A DNA stretch of 19,608 nt from NCBI GenBank assembly GCA_002469895.1, contig DKOA01000017.1, forward strand, positions 6,164 to 25,771, read 5' to 3'. Under the pieces are notes generated by a model. It was not told where the DNA came from, did not search any database, and saw only the letters and a list, made by a program, of their open reading frames with translations. Shown piece after piece: positions 1 to 8,236 of the stretch (position 1 is its first letter; every line of letters starts with the position of its first letter). This DNA is from Opitutia bacterium UBA7374 (GTDB lineage: Bacteria; Verrucomicrobiota; Verrucomicrobiia; Opitutales; Coraliomargaritaceae). The translations under genes and the position numbers were made by a program.

Positions 1-34
1 TCGGAGTTAGTCAGAGTTAGTCAGAGTTAGTCAG
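1..34. repeat. 10-bp tandem repeat across the gspD stop codon
   Basis: Read on the minus strand, the unit CTGACTAACT occurs three times perfectly (positions 34 to 5), followed by a partial degenerate fourth copy (CCGA). The first copy encodes the last Asp and the TAA stop of gspD. Because the period is 10, TAA and TGA triplets recur in all three minus-strand frames. The array is cut by the window edge, so its full length is unknown. Confidence 0.85.
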
Positions 35-2162
35 CAGTATCGGTTGTTTTGCGGAAGCGACCGGTCCATCCTGTTTTCTTTTTCTTCTTAGGGCCGGGCT
101 TTTCTTTGATCAGACCACTGCCTTCCATATAGGTGTCGCCGGTCGTATTCGTTTCTAAATAGTCACTGACCGCTTCACTCTCTTCCAGAAGCCCAATGGC
201 ATTTTCGCTCAGTTGCTTGGTTTCTTCCGGAGTTTTCAAAACCGTCGGGCGGATGAAGATAATCAACTCGGTGCGGGTGTAGGTCTCGCTCTTGCCACTG
301 AGTACCTGTTTAAATACAGGGAGTCGTCCGACGATGGGGAAATAAGTATTGGAGATGTCTTTTTTGTTTTCCTGAAGTCCTCCGAGGATAATAACGTCAC
401 CGTTGTTGACTGTGACGGTGGAGTTGGCTTCCCGCTTGCCAATGATGGGTCGCGTGTTGACATCTTCATCATCGGAGTCGTCCACGGTTTGTACGGTGTC
501 GATGGTTTGTTCGATCTGCAGCTGAACAGAGCCGTCGGCTCCGATCAATGGAGTCGCGGTGAGCTTGATGCCGACATCGCGGTATTCGACCTGATCCTGT
601 GTGGTAGGTCGTTCACCAGTGCTATTGTAGGTGGTGGAGGCGGTTTGGAAAGGGCGCGACTGACTGACATTGATGACGCCTTCTTCGTTGTGGCTGACGA
701 CAATGGAGGGGGTGGAGAGGATTTTGATTTCGTTATCACTTTCGGCCATATCGAGAACGGCATCGAGCGTGAAATTACCGAATTGGGTAGCCGGGTTTAC
801 TGCGTTGGCCAAGCTAGTGGTGGTTGTTTTAATTCCGGAGAGGCCGCCGGAGAGCTGGGTCAGGCCGTTGGAGTAGTCCAAGTTGAATTTCGAGAATCCG
901 CTGGCTTGGTTGGCATCGAGGGAGACCTCGGTGATAATCGCTTCGATGCGTACCTGTGGTAGGGGAATGTCGATCTTGTCGATCAGTTCCTTAAGTGTGC
1001 GGAGGTCACTATGGGTGCCGTAGGCGACAATGGAGTTGGTCCGTTCATCGGCGGAGAGGCCGACAAAGTTAGAAAATTGGAGTGTGCTGGTGGAGTCGGC
1101 AGAAGCTGCGCTGGCAACAGCGGCGGGTGCACTGGGTAGGCCGGGTGCCGGTGGCTGGTTCGGCTGTGTATTGCCATTTTCATCGCGAGAGACCTTGGCA
1201 TCTTCTTCGCGCCCTTCCTCTTGACCGGTGATAATTTTCTCAATGATCGGGACGACTTCTTCGGCTTTGGCCTGACGGAGTGGGAAGACTTCGCTGCTGG
1301 TCAAGGGTGCAGAGTCAATATCTACGCTCTCAATGACGTTGCGAATGATCTCCATATTCGGGGCATGGGTGACGATGATAAGCTGGTTGGTTCGTTCATC
1401 AGCGGTCACACTGGTACTGCCTTCGAGGTAGTTCTTGAGCGGGACACGGATGAGGTTTTCGAGCTGTTCCTGCATCTCTTTGGCTTGCACAAAGTTGAGC
1501 TTGATAAATTCGATGGATTCGCGGACGGATTGTGCCTTGTCGGCCTCGTTGAGGATTTGTTCAATGCGCTGGAGATTGATCAGGGCATCTGTGACAAGCA
1601 GGGCATTGGCCTTTTCAAAGATGACCAGGCCGGAGTTTTGCGAGAGGAGGGGTTGAACAATGCGGGACCCGGCATCGGCGGCAAAGAGGTAATCAATCTT
1701 AAAAATTTTCGCGTAGATTTGCTGACTGGGGGTCAGGCCGAGGCTGCTGCCGGTAATCATTTCGGGCACGTGAGTGTTCACGTTGGTGGCGGGAACGGCC
1801 TTCATGAAGCGTCCGCCGAGGTCGGTCAACATCACGGTATTGAGGCTGAGTATGCTTTCGAGAGCCAGTACAGCCTCGCTTTTAGTGAGTGGGCCGCGGG
1901 AGTTGAAGTTGATCTTGGCGGTGATGTCCTGACGGCGAAGGATGATCTTGCCGGTGAGGGTCTCGAGCAGGTCGATGACATCACTGGCAGGCATATCAAC
2001 AAGGATGATTTCGCTGACAACTTCTTCCGGGTTGAGGGCCTCTGGCTCAAGGGGTACATAGGCTGCCGAGTTGGGCGTTTGGGTGGCGTCCTGCGACCAT
2101 GCCGATGGCGGGGCGAGTAAGAAAGCTGAGGCCAGTAAGGTAGTAATGAGGAAGCGTTTCAT
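27..2162 (-). CDS. gspD: Type II secretion system secretin GspD
   Basis: Outer-membrane secretin that forms the multimeric gated channel for folded exoproteins. The 711-residue protein begins with a signal peptide (hydrophobic stretch at about 5-19, likely cleavage near 21-24). The ring-forming N0 domain spans about 53-123, and N1-N3 repeats follow at about 152-210, 216-283 and 290-400. The C-terminal secretin barrel spans about 402-643 and includes VEYRDVGIKLTATP (525-538), GDVIILGGL (588-596) and TELIIFIRPTVL (631-642). N3 is interrupted by a low-complexity Gln/Pro/Ala/Ser segment (about 313-361), a common place for insertions. The tail after 645 is hydrophilic and ends in a Lys-rich patch (KKKKK near 692-696) instead of an obvious pilotin-binding S-domain. 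It is the last visible gene of the gsp operon, 16 bp after gspM. No convincing Shine-Dalgarno precedes the ATG. A type IV pilus PilQ is less likely given the pseudopilin neighbours. Confidence 0.96.
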   Translation of the reverse strand: MKRFLITTLLASAFLLAPPSAWSQDATQTPNSAAYVPLEPEALNPEEVVSEIILVDMPASDVIDLLETLTGKIILRRQDITAKINFNSRGPLTKSEAVLALESILSLNTVMLTDLGGRFMKAVPATNVNTHVPEMITGSSLGLTPSQQIYAKIFKIDYLFAADAGSRIVQPLLSQNSGLVIFEKANALLVTDALINLQRIEQILNEADKAQSVRESIEFIKLNFVQAKEMQEQLENLIRVPLKNYLEGSTSVTADERTNQLIIVTHAPNMEIIRNVIESVDIDSAPLTSSEVFPLRQAKAEEVVPIIEKIITGQEEGREEDAKVSRDENGNTQPNQPPAPGLPSAPAAVASAASADSTSTLQFSNFVGLSADERTNSIVAYGTHSDLRTLKELIDKIDIPLPQVRIEAIITEVSLDANQASGFSKFNLDYSNGLTQLSGGLSGIKTTTTSLANAVNPATQFGNFTLDAVLDMAESDNEIKILSTPSIVVSHNEEGVINVSQSRPFQTASTTYNSTGERPTTQDQVEYRDVGIKLTATPLIGADGSVQLQIEQTIDTVQTVDDSDDEDVNTRPIIGKREANSTVTVNNGDVIILGGLQENKKDISNTYFPIVGRLPVFKQVLSGKSETYTRTELIIFIRPTVLKTPEETKQLSENAIGLLEESEAVSDYLETNTTGDTYMEGSGLIKEKPGPKKKKKTGWTGRFRKTTDTAD

Positions 2163-2178
2163 GTGGTAAAATGTCTCT

Positions 2179-2733
2179 TTATTTCTGCGAGATTAGTTCG
2201 AATGAATTAATTTCGTAGCGCGCGTCGATTTGGGTGGGTTTACTGCGATTGGCTGCCAGGTTGACTTTTTGCACGTTTATATAAGGCGTTTCCTGCCGTA
2301 GCAGTTTGTTTAATTCGATAATTTCTGCAATCGAAATCCGGGCCAGCCGGACGCGCAGGTTATGGTCATTAAAGATCTCTCCCTGCCGGGAGCGCACAGG
2401 GTCGATATCGGCGGATCGGGAGAGCCGAGCTTTGCGCAGAATTTCATCGATGCGACCGGCGAGTTGCGCAGCGGAGTAGGTCTTGGCCGGGTCCACCCGC
2501 TGGAGGGCGGCTTCGAGCCCTTCGCGGTAAGTGCTTTCGCGATCGATCAGCAGTTGTTGAGTGAGGAGGTCTGTGGATGCCTGCTGGCGGGCATCGTTCC
2601 ATATGCCGGAGCGTTTATAGATATTGGCAGACCAGAGGACGAGCATGGTGAGAAAGAAAAGAAGAAGAAGGATCTGTTCCCGCGGGCTCATCCTGCGGAA
2701 GAGTCGGATGCTGCTGTTTAGTAAATTATGCAT
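2179..2733 (-). CDS. gspM: GspM-like type II secretion assembly protein
   Basis: Bitopic inner-membrane protein of 184 residues, expected to partner GspL in the secretion platform. A short basic cytoplasmic N-terminus (Arg-Leu-Phe-Arg-Arg near 10-14) leads into one membrane segment at about 20-38. A helical region and a small alpha/beta periplasmic domain follow (about 90-184), fitting the ferredoxin-like fold of GspM/PilO. Sequence conservation in this family is low, so the call leans on architecture and on position between gspL and gspD. Its ATG overlaps the end of gspL by 8 bp, indicating translational coupling. Confidence 0.8.
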   Translation of the reverse strand: MHNLLNSSIRLFRRMSPREQILLLLFFLTMLVLWSANIYKRSGIWNDARQQASTDLLTQQLLIDRESTYREGLEAALQRVDPAKTYSAAQLAGRIDEILRKARLSRSADIDPVRSRQGEIFNDHNLRVRLARISIAEIIELNKLLRQETPYINVQKVNLAANRSKPTQIDARYEINSFELISQK

Positions 2734-3934
2734 CGCTTTGGGCAGGTTGGCCGGCTCCGCGGTTCACTGCGGACGCTTCTTTTTGGGGTAGGCTGTAGGC
2801 CAGTTGCAGGGTGAAGGTGGTCTTCCCCTGCCGGGTGATCGTTTTAGGGTCCTCAAGCAGTTCGAAGGATCCGGAATTTTGCAGGGCGTCGGTGTAGCTG
2901 TTGAGTGCATTCACGTTGTTTGAGACGCCGTCAATAATGACGGTGTTTTCTCCTTCGACAACGGTCTTGGTAAAATAGATGCCATTGGGCCGAAGATTGT
3001 TGAGTGCATCAAGGATAGCGATGGGGCGGAGATCATTGCGCTCGATTTGCTCGAGCTTAAACATCAGGGTTTGTTGTTCGGAGATGGTATCGACGAGGGG
3101 CTGCTGCTCAGCGATACGGGCTTGCTGGGCGCCGAGCCATAGGTGCGTTCCCAAGAGTGCCAGTTCACCGATCAGGAGAAGTAGGGCTGCTATCGCTGCC
3201 CAACTCAAGGTGCGCAGGGAATACAGGCTTACGCGACGGGCGCTCTGTTCAGACTTTTTGAAACGGGCATCGCGAACATCCGCGCGCCAGAGTAAGGTAC
3301 CGGTCGGGCTCAGTTTAGTGAGGCGGGATTCGTCCGTAGAGGCATCGCCTGAGAGAGTCGCTTGGAAGTGAAAGACAGGCTGTTGGTTTTCTCCGAGAAC
3401 GGCGGAAGTGGGCTCTAAAAGGATTTGCGGCACTTCAGGGCTGAGTGCCGGTGCTTCGGTGCGGAGTCTGCCGATGGCTTCTTCGCGCTCTTCCGGCAAG
3501 CAGGCGATACTGCTTGCGTGGGTCGGTACTCCGTTGCCTTTTGCAAAGTGGAGGAGGCTGCAGCCCGAATCGGAGGCAACGATGATCTCGGTTGTTTCGG
3601 GGAAGTGAGTACTCGCGAGGGGCGCAAATTCGGGAACAACCCAAGCATAGGCTTCAATGGGTTCAGAGACGACCTCCTTGACCCGCTCCCGGTGAGCGGC
3701 ATAGAGCAGGATGCTGCTGCAGGATTCGGCGCTGAGAAAGCCCCAGTAGAGCTGATCCAGGGGAAAGGGTGAAATGGACTCAATGGTCAGTTCGGCAAAA
3801 TCGTCGAGTTCACTGAGGTCAAGTTCCGGGGGGATGCTAATCCGCTCGATGAAGAATAGATGCGCCGGCAGACTCAGCACCTTTTCAGAAGTCGCTGGTT
3901 CGAGTAGTTTTTCTATGGCGGGATGTTTTAGCAC
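2726..3934 (-). CDS. gspL: GspL-like type II secretion assembly protein (PilM/PilN-type fusion)
   Basis: Inner-membrane protein of 402 residues that in this family links the GspE ATPase to the periplasmic pseudopilus. Residues 1-235 look like the cytoplasmic actin-like (PilM-type) domain. A single membrane helix lies at about 243-266, followed by a likely coiled coil at about 268-300 (rich in Gln, Glu, Leu). A PilN/GspL-type ferredoxin-like periplasmic domain spans about 302-382, containing LRPNGIYFTKTVVEG (314-328). The tail is Ala/Gln/Pro-rich. The start codon is GTG, 33 bp after the gspK stop. No ATG lies nearby and the next Met is at 291. The N-terminal domain is divergent, so the assignment rests on architecture plus neighbours. 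Confidence 0.85.
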   Translation of the reverse strand: MLKHPAIEKLLEPATSEKVLSLPAHLFFIERISIPPELDLSELDDFAELTIESISPFPLDQLYWGFLSAESCSSILLYAAHRERVKEVVSEPIEAYAWVVPEFAPLASTHFPETTEIIVASDSGCSLLHFAKGNGVPTHASSIACLPEEREEAIGRLRTEAPALSPEVPQILLEPTSAVLGENQQPVFHFQATLSGDASTDESRLTKLSPTGTLLWRADVRDARFKKSEQSARRVSLYSLRTLSWAAIAALLLLIGELALLGTHLWLGAQQARIAEQQPLVDTISEQQTLMFKLEQIERNDLRPIAILDALNNLRPNGIYFTKTVVEGENTVIIDGVSNNVNALNSYTDALQNSGSFELLEDPKTITRQGKTTFTLQLAYSLPQKEASAVNRGAGQPAQSDA

Positions 3935-3967
3935 GGGTCTTATAGCAATCTACTGTAGTGAAGCCGA

Positions 3968-5092
3968 TTAGTTATCGATGTCCACCGCCGAATAGCGTGC
4001 CGGTTCGGAAGGTTTTTGTCCGTTTTTGTATTCATGTAAACGAATGATACGGAAGGGGTATTGGATAGCGGCTTGTTCGCTGCTCATTCCGGTACGGGGG
4101 GCATCATTGCTGGTCGAGGGGCCGGCGGATGGTTGGGGTGCAGTGATTTCATCGTCGGTTTCATTGCCTTGATTGCCGCCGAAATTCGGCTCGACCAGCG
4201 CCGTTATGGAGTAGGGGACTTCGCCCCGCTGTAGGGAAACTTCGATGCGCAGTAGTGAGGTCTCTGCAATGCTGTTTTCGCTGTCGACACTGGGCGGTGT
4301 ATTTTCGAGATAGGGCTGATCGATTCCGTCGAAGAGAAAGTCGGCATCCCAACCGTCCTGGAGGGCGAGTATTTCAAGGAGTTCTTCGGAGGCAGCGTTG
4401 AGGTTAATCGGTCCGCTGTTATGGAGGGAAACAAGGGCAGCGATTCGCTCAAAAAATTCGTTGGGATTACCGTCTTCGTCAAAGAATTCTTCTTCCCAGA
4501 TTTTTAGGAGTTGCAGTTCACGGAGCGACTGCAGGGGAGCGTTGGCTGCCCGGTAGGGTGGATCGTTTTCGAGATAGTCCTCCGACTCGGCACCATTGAG
4601 CATACGGGTATCGTCTGCATCAATCCAGTCGATCAAGGTACTGACCAGTTCGCGGGTGGTGCCATAGTCGAACTCGAGTTCTTCTTCGAGGATCTGGATG
4701 AGTACTTCGCTTTTGTCCGGGGTGGAGTTGAGGGGAAATTTCGCACTTTCATCGTAGATAGAAATGCGCACATCCCAGCCGTTTGGTGGCTCAATTCCGG
4801 AGTACTCCAGGGGGTCAGCCCAGCCTTGTTCGGGGGCGTGGAGTTTGCCTTCGTCGATTAGACCGACTTCGTGGATCGTCGCCAGTGCGACTTCAAGCAT
4901 ACTGAATGCGTAACTGCGGATTTCGGGCGGCTCATTAAAGAGGGCGCGATACTCAAGATCCTGTACCGCTTCTTCCATAAAGCGGGTGATCAGCATGGAG
5001 AGCAGAAGAATGATGCCGAGGACGGCCACGAGGACACTGCCACGCTTCCCCTGGGTGAGCCGGATCGTCTTCTCTCTATGGTATTCTTTCAT
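3968..5092 (-). CDS. gspK: Minor pseudopilin GspK
   Basis: Tip minor pseudopilin of the type II secretion pseudopilus. With the ATG at 5092 it has 374 residues; a TTG two codons upstream (5098) would give a 4-bp overlap with gspJ. The prepilin leader ends KRG (16-18) before SVLVAVLGIILLLSM. Position +5 is Ala, not Glu, which is the known GspK peculiarity. Family landmarks include DESAKFPLN (about 114-122), TLIDWIDADD (152-161) and the helix-hairpin-helix-like NLNAASEELLEIL (230-242). A Gly/Asn/Pro/Ser-rich low-complexity stretch (about 305-340) near the C-terminus is an insertion. GspK normally caps the GspI-GspJ heterodimer, and both partners are encoded just upstream. Confidence 0.93.
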   Translation of the reverse strand: MKEYHREKTIRLTQGKRGSVLVAVLGIILLLSMLITRFMEEAVQDLEYRALFNEPPEIRSYAFSMLEVALATIHEVGLIDEGKLHAPEQGWADPLEYSGIEPPNGWDVRISIYDESAKFPLNSTPDKSEVLIQILEEELEFDYGTTRELVSTLIDWIDADDTRMLNGAESEDYLENDPPYRAANAPLQSLRELQLLKIWEEEFFDEDGNPNEFFERIAALVSLHNSGPINLNAASEELLEILALQDGWDADFLFDGIDQPYLENTPPSVDSENSIAETSLLRIEVSLQRGEVPYSITALVEPNFGGNQGNETDDEITAPQPSAGPSTSNDAPRTGMSSEQAAIQYPFRIIRLHEYKNGQKPSEPARYSAVDIDN

Positions 5093-5094
5093 TT

Positions 5095-5928
5095 TCAAAA
5101 GAGGAGGGCGGAGTCCATGGGGACCGGCAGGGTGAGCAGGCGGCTTTTGGTTTCTTCCTGATAGGTGAAAACAAGTTTGAGAAAGCGAGGTAGTTGGAAG
5201 TCTTCCTCGCCTTCACCGTCGAGCGGTTCGTCCTCTTCTTCCCACTTCTCGAAGGTTTCATCCCAGTAGAGATAGCGCAGTTCAGAGACAAGCGGACTTA
5301 TTGGGGTGCGTTGCAGATCATCGGTATCTTCAACTTCTTCCTGAAGATTCGAGTGCCAGAGTAAGCTAAGGCCTTCGTCTGGATCAAAGTGGAGATAGAG
5401 GTCTACTTTCGTGGCTGGAACGTCATCAAGGCCGACGAGAAGCGGAGGAATCTCAGCCATGGTGAAGTAAAGCATCGGGTCTTCGTAGCCCGCTGCGCCG
5501 GGTGGTTTTTTCCACTGGATGGGGGTTTCGGAGTGGGCGATCAGGCTACTTCCTGTAGATGATTGGCTGGATCCATTGTCCGGTCTGTTCCCTTGGTTTG
5601 GGATGTTTACTGGAACTTCCTTTCCATTCGGATTGTTTCCCGCAGGGGGATTCGGCTGACCTCCTTCGTCCTGACTTAAAGAGAGTTCGTAACCGGCGTT
5701 GAGGAAAGCGGCCTTGAGGAATTCGGTGACTCCGTCGACGTGGTCTTCGAAGAAGTGCCGCTCTTCCTGTTCCGCCCAAATATTACTGATCGAGACGACA
5801 TAGGCGGTGGCTGCATAAAGGACAAATCCGGCAACGGCGATCGCCAGGACGATCTCAAGTAGCGTCATTCCGGCCCGTCCAGTAAGGGCTGGGGTCGGCT
5901 GTCGGTGGCTTGTCTGCTGGATTTTCAT
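5095..5928 (-). CDS. gspJ: Minor pseudopilin GspJ
   Basis: Minor pseudopilin expected in the GspI-J-K tip complex. The 277-residue protein has a 20-residue leader ending in Gly20 before MTLLEIVLAIAVAGFVLYA, with the conserved Glu at +5 of the mature protein. After the N-terminal helix comes an unusual Gln/Asn/Pro/Gly/Ser-rich linker (about 86-128), then a beta-rich domain rich in acidic residues. GspJ proteins are usually around 200 residues, so this copy is long mainly because of the linker. It starts 6 bp after the gspI stop and ends 2 bp before the gspK ATG. Confidence 0.88.
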   Translation of the reverse strand: MKIQQTSHRQPTPALTGRAGMTLLEIVLAIAVAGFVLYAATAYVVSISNIWAEQEERHFFEDHVDGVTEFLKAAFLNAGYELSLSQDEGGQPNPPAGNNPNGKEVPVNIPNQGNRPDNGSSQSSTGSSLIAHSETPIQWKKPPGAAGYEDPMLYFTMAEIPPLLVGLDDVPATKVDLYLHFDPDEGLSLLWHSNLQEEVEDTDDLQRTPISPLVSELRYLYWDETFEKWEEEDEPLDGEGEEDFQLPRFLKLVFTYQEETKSRLLTLPVPMDSALLF

Positions 5929-5934
5929 GTGTGG

Positions 5935-6402
5935 CTAACGGAAATCCCGTTCCCGTTCGAGGGCCTCGCGTTTTTCCGCGAGGAGGTCATCGCGTTCATC
6001 TGGCTCCGACCAGGTAGGACGGAGTAGATAGAGCGTCTCGCTGTAATTTTCGGGCAGGCCTTCCGGGGGATCGGAGAACTCTACAAGGAAGCGAACTTGA
6101 AAAAGATCGACAAGCTCAGTCGGCAGAATCTCTGCCTGCCACTCGGCTTCCCCGCAGGAGAGGGTTTCCATGTTGTTCCCTTCTTCAGCCAATTCCAAGT
6201 TTGGTTCGAGGAGTAACTGCAGGCGCACCGCGCGAAGGTCGGCATCGAGCAGATCGCTTTGCACTCCGTGTTGTCTAGCCGTCAGGATAGAGGTAAAGGT
6301 CAGAGTGAGGCCCACGGAGGCGGCGGCAAAGATGGCCAGTGCAACGACCACTTCAATCAGGGTGAAGCCATTTTTCAGGGTATTTGTTGGGCGGGGTTTC
6401 AC
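5935..6402 (-). CDS. gspI: Minor pseudopilin GspI
   Basis: Minor pseudopilin of 155 residues. The short 12-residue leader ends NG before FTLIEVVVALAIFAAAS, the classic type III signal processed and N-methylated by the prepilin peptidase (Glu at +5). The remainder is a small globular domain of the usual length. The start codon is GTG within a GTGA overlap with the gspH stop (4 bp), an arrangement typical of translational coupling. Identity as GspI rather than another minor pseudopilin rests on the strict H-I-J-K order and on length. Confidence 0.85.
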   Translation of the reverse strand: MKPRPTNTLKNGFTLIEVVVALAIFAAASVGLTLTFTSILTARQHGVQSDLLDADLRAVRLQLLLEPNLELAEEGNNMETLSCGEAEWQAEILPTELVDLFQVRFLVEFSDPPEGLPENYSETLYLLRPTWSEPDERDDLLAEKREALERERDFR

Positions 6403-6929
6403 GGGCGTTTAATGACAAGGCTGGAGAAGGGGTCGAAGGCGAGTCGTTCCGGGGAGCCGATTCCGTAATCGATTTGTACGGAAAAAGGTTGCGAACTACG
6501 GTCTGGGGCAAAGCGCACCCGATCGGTTTTGATGCCCGGGTCATAGGGATCGGTCGATCGATCAAATCCGCTTGCCGGTGGAATCAGTTCAAAGAGAATT
6601 TCGCCGCGACCGTTGTTGGAGAAGTCCTCTCCCAGTGGAAAGTGGATCGGTTCGCCGGAACCGCTGTGCACTTCCAGCCGACCAAGTTCTTTGTTAAAGC
6701 TGAGTTCGGTGGTTTGCCGGTTGCGGGCAGCTTCGAGACGGGCGCTGCGAATGGCGGCTTTCAAGGTCTGATCGACGGGCAAGGTGGCATCCCGGTCAGC
6801 CAGTCCAATCACATTGCTCACGATCATGCCGGCAGCCAGCGCGATCAGAGCGATGACGAGAAGGACCTCGATCAGGGAGAAACCACTGGTCGGGGAGGCG
6901 GCGGGCTTATTTCCAGTTGCCGATATCAT
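6399..6929 (-). CDS. gspH: Minor pseudopilin GspH
   Basis: Minor pseudopilin of 176 residues with the chosen ATG at 6929. The leader is then 16 residues, ending in Gly before FSLIEVLLVIALIALAAGM, with Glu at +5. Upstream in-frame starts exist at 6947 (ATG) and 6983 (GTG), but they make an over-long leader and increase the overlap with gspG. Even the chosen start overlaps the gspG end by 23 bp. The region after the helix contains AIRSARLEAARNRQ, the conserved Arg/Ala-rich helix typical of the GspH/FimT domain. Confidence 0.87.
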   Translation of the reverse strand: MISATGNKPAASPTSGFSLIEVLLVIALIALAAGMIVSNVIGLADRDATLPVDQTLKAAIRSARLEAARNRQTTELSFNKELGRLEVHSGSGEPIHFPLGEDFSNNGRGEILFELIPPASGFDRSTDPYDPGIKTDRVRFAPDRSSQPFSVQIDYGIGSPERLAFDPFSSLVIKRP

Positions 6930-7365
6930 CGGCGCTTTCGGTGCCATCGGTGCCGAGTGACCAAATGTCGTATCCGCGGGCACCGCTCACATTGCGAGCA
7001 CCGGGAAAACGGTATTGGTAAGGGTTGCCCCAAGGATCAAGGGGTACTTCAAAATCTTCCAGATAGGGGCCTTTCCAGCGACTTTCCTTACCTGCCGGTG
7101 ATTTGATCAGGGCAGCGAGGCCGTCTTCGGTGGAGGGATAGTTGCCGATGTCGAGCTTGTAGGCGGTGAGCCCCAGTTTCATCCCCTGATTGACTACCTG
7201 CTGTGCGATTTTCTCTTGTTGGCCGCCAAAGATGCCACCGAGGTTGCCGATGGCAACAGTCGCGAGGATGGCAATCAGGGCAATAACGATGAGGATTTCA
7301 ACAAGACTGAAGCCCTCTTTGCGGGCGGGTCTGGCTCTTAGTTTTTGAGGAGTCCGGTATTGCAT
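6907..7365 (-). CDS. gspG: Major pseudopilin GspG
   Basis: Main subunit of the pseudopilus that drives substrate through the secretin. With ATG at 7365 it has 152 residues, the normal family length. A longer in-frame reading to 7443 would give an implausible 44-residue leader. The basic 18-residue leader ends ARKEG before FSLVEILIVIALIAILATVA (Glu at +5). Landmarks of GspG follow: GNYPSTEDGLAAL (74-86), PLDPWGNPYQYR (108-119) and the calcium-site region YDIWSLGTDG (132-141) ending GNW. It is the first gene of the operon, so the operon promoter should lie in the 170 bp shared with divergent rpmI. I could not identify it. Confidence 0.95.
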   Translation of the reverse strand: MQYRTPQKLRARPARKEGFSLVEILIVIALIAILATVAIGNLGGIFGGQQEKIAQQVVNQGMKLGLTAYKLDIGNYPSTEDGLAALIKSPAGKESRWKGPYLEDFEVPLDPWGNPYQYRFPGARNVSGARGYDIWSLGTDGTESADDIGNWK

Positions 7366-7535
7366 AGTGTGATCTGGGTAGGATGTCCGATTTGAAATAT
7401 AGACGCATAGGGTGAGCTGGGATTTGGCGAAGTGCAACGCCACAATTTACCGCGGATCGGTGTTCATTAAAAAAAAGAGCTTTACAAAGGCGCCGTAAAC
7501 CTGTGTTTTCCGCATCTTTTCCGTTAATTTCCGCC

Positions 7536-7727
7536 ATGCAAAAGACAAGAAAATCTATCGCCAAGCGATTCAAAAAGACTGGTACCGGCAAGCTATTGCG
7601 CCGCACACCGGGCCATCGCCACTTGCTCCGCAACAAGAGCGTGAAGCAGCGCCGCCGGGCAGGCACTAGCAAATTGGTTGCTGACGGCCAACGCGCGGAC
7701 CTGATTCGTGCACTTCCATTTGCCTAA
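7536..7727 (+). CDS. rpmI: 50S ribosomal protein L35
   Basis: Small basic protein of the large ribosomal subunit, 63 residues, the family size. The family signature lies near the N-terminus (SIAKRFKKTGTGKLLRR, 7-23), followed by the conserved HLLRNKS and RRRAG blocks. The start at 7536 was chosen because an upstream in-frame ATG at 7503 would add an atypical 11-residue extension. There is no Shine-Dalgarno; the bases before the ATG are pyrimidine-rich. It pairs with rplT downstream. In many bacteria infC precedes this pair, but here the upstream neighbour is the divergent gsp operon. Confidence 0.95.
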   Translation: MQKTRKSIAKRFKKTGTGKLLRRTPGHRHLLRNKSVKQRRRAGTSKLVADGQRADLIRALPFA

Positions 7728-7776
7728 GCAGCGCTCATTTCGAGCAATTTGCTTTTCCTCACAATCACTCGTGCTC

Positions 7777-7805
7777 GTCGGGTAAGACAAACGAGGCGAC
7801 CCGAC
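7777..7805 (+). promoter_or_regulatory. Hairpin in the rpmI-rplT spacer
   Basis: GTCGGGT (7777-7783) is perfectly complementary to ACCCGAC (7799-7805) with a 15-nt loop, ending 24 nt before the rplT ATG. A competing helix is possible between CTCGT (7768-7772) and ACGAG (7791-7795), which lies in that loop region. L20 autogenous control by mRNA binding is known in E. coli and Bacillus. A similar role here is only inferred from position. Confidence 0.45.
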
Positions 7806-7829
7806 AGCCGCCTAAGAGAAAGATAAAAC

Positions 7830-8195
7830 ATGCCCAGATCAACCAATGGACCCGCGACGCTCGCTCGTCGCAAAAAAGTACTGAAAAAGGCCAAGGGCTT
7901 TTTCGGTAACAAATCACGTCTTTATCGTTATGCGAAGGACGCTGTGGATCGCGCGGAGGTATATGCCTACCGTGACCGCCGCAAAAAGAAGTCTGAGTTT
8001 CGCCAATTATGGATTGTGCGGATCAATGCCATCTGCCGTGCCAATGACATTAACTACAGCCGCTTTATTCGTGGGATCAAAGCCGCTGGTATTGAAATGG
8101 ACCGCAAACAGCTCTCTGAGTTGGCGATTCATGACGAGCCCGCCTTTCTCGCACTGATAGAGAAGGCCAAGGCAGCGAACGAAACGGCCGCCTAA
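7830..8195 (+). CDS. rplT: 50S ribosomal protein L20
   Basis: Early-binding large-subunit protein needed for 50S assembly. It has 121 residues, normal length. The family core is visible: ARRKKVLKKAKGFFGNKSRL (12-31), AYRDRRKKKSEFRQLWIVRI (46-65), NAICRANDINYSRFIRGIK (66-84) and the C-terminal helix-rich domain starting near DRKQLSELA. It lies 102 bp after rpmI, which is longer than usual for this pair and holds a potential hairpin. It ends 41 bp before the strong shared terminator. Confidence 0.97.
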   Translation: MPRSTNGPATLARRKKVLKKAKGFFGNKSRLYRYAKDAVDRAEVYAYRDRRKKKSEFRQLWIVRINAICRANDINYSRFIRGIKAAGIEMDRKQLSELAIHDEPAFLALIEKAKAANETAA

Positions 8196-8236
8196 ACCTA
8201 CATCAAGACCGGCCTACCTGTTTTAATTTATGCAAT

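Noticed and set aside
213..2120. Long plus-strand open frames opposite gspD (for example 213-962 and 1221-2120)
   Set aside because: They are antisense to a well-supported secretin gene, have unnatural composition (Gly/Asp/Val-rich) and show no family motif.
6907..7443. Longer gspG start at 7443
   Set aside because: It would place 44 residues before the prepilin cleavage Gly; the ATG at 7365 gives a normal 18-residue leader.
7446..7478. Possible rpmI promoter, TTTACC with TAAAAA 16 bp downstream
   Set aside because: Both boxes match only 4 of 6 and several equal alternatives exist in this AT-rich stretch.
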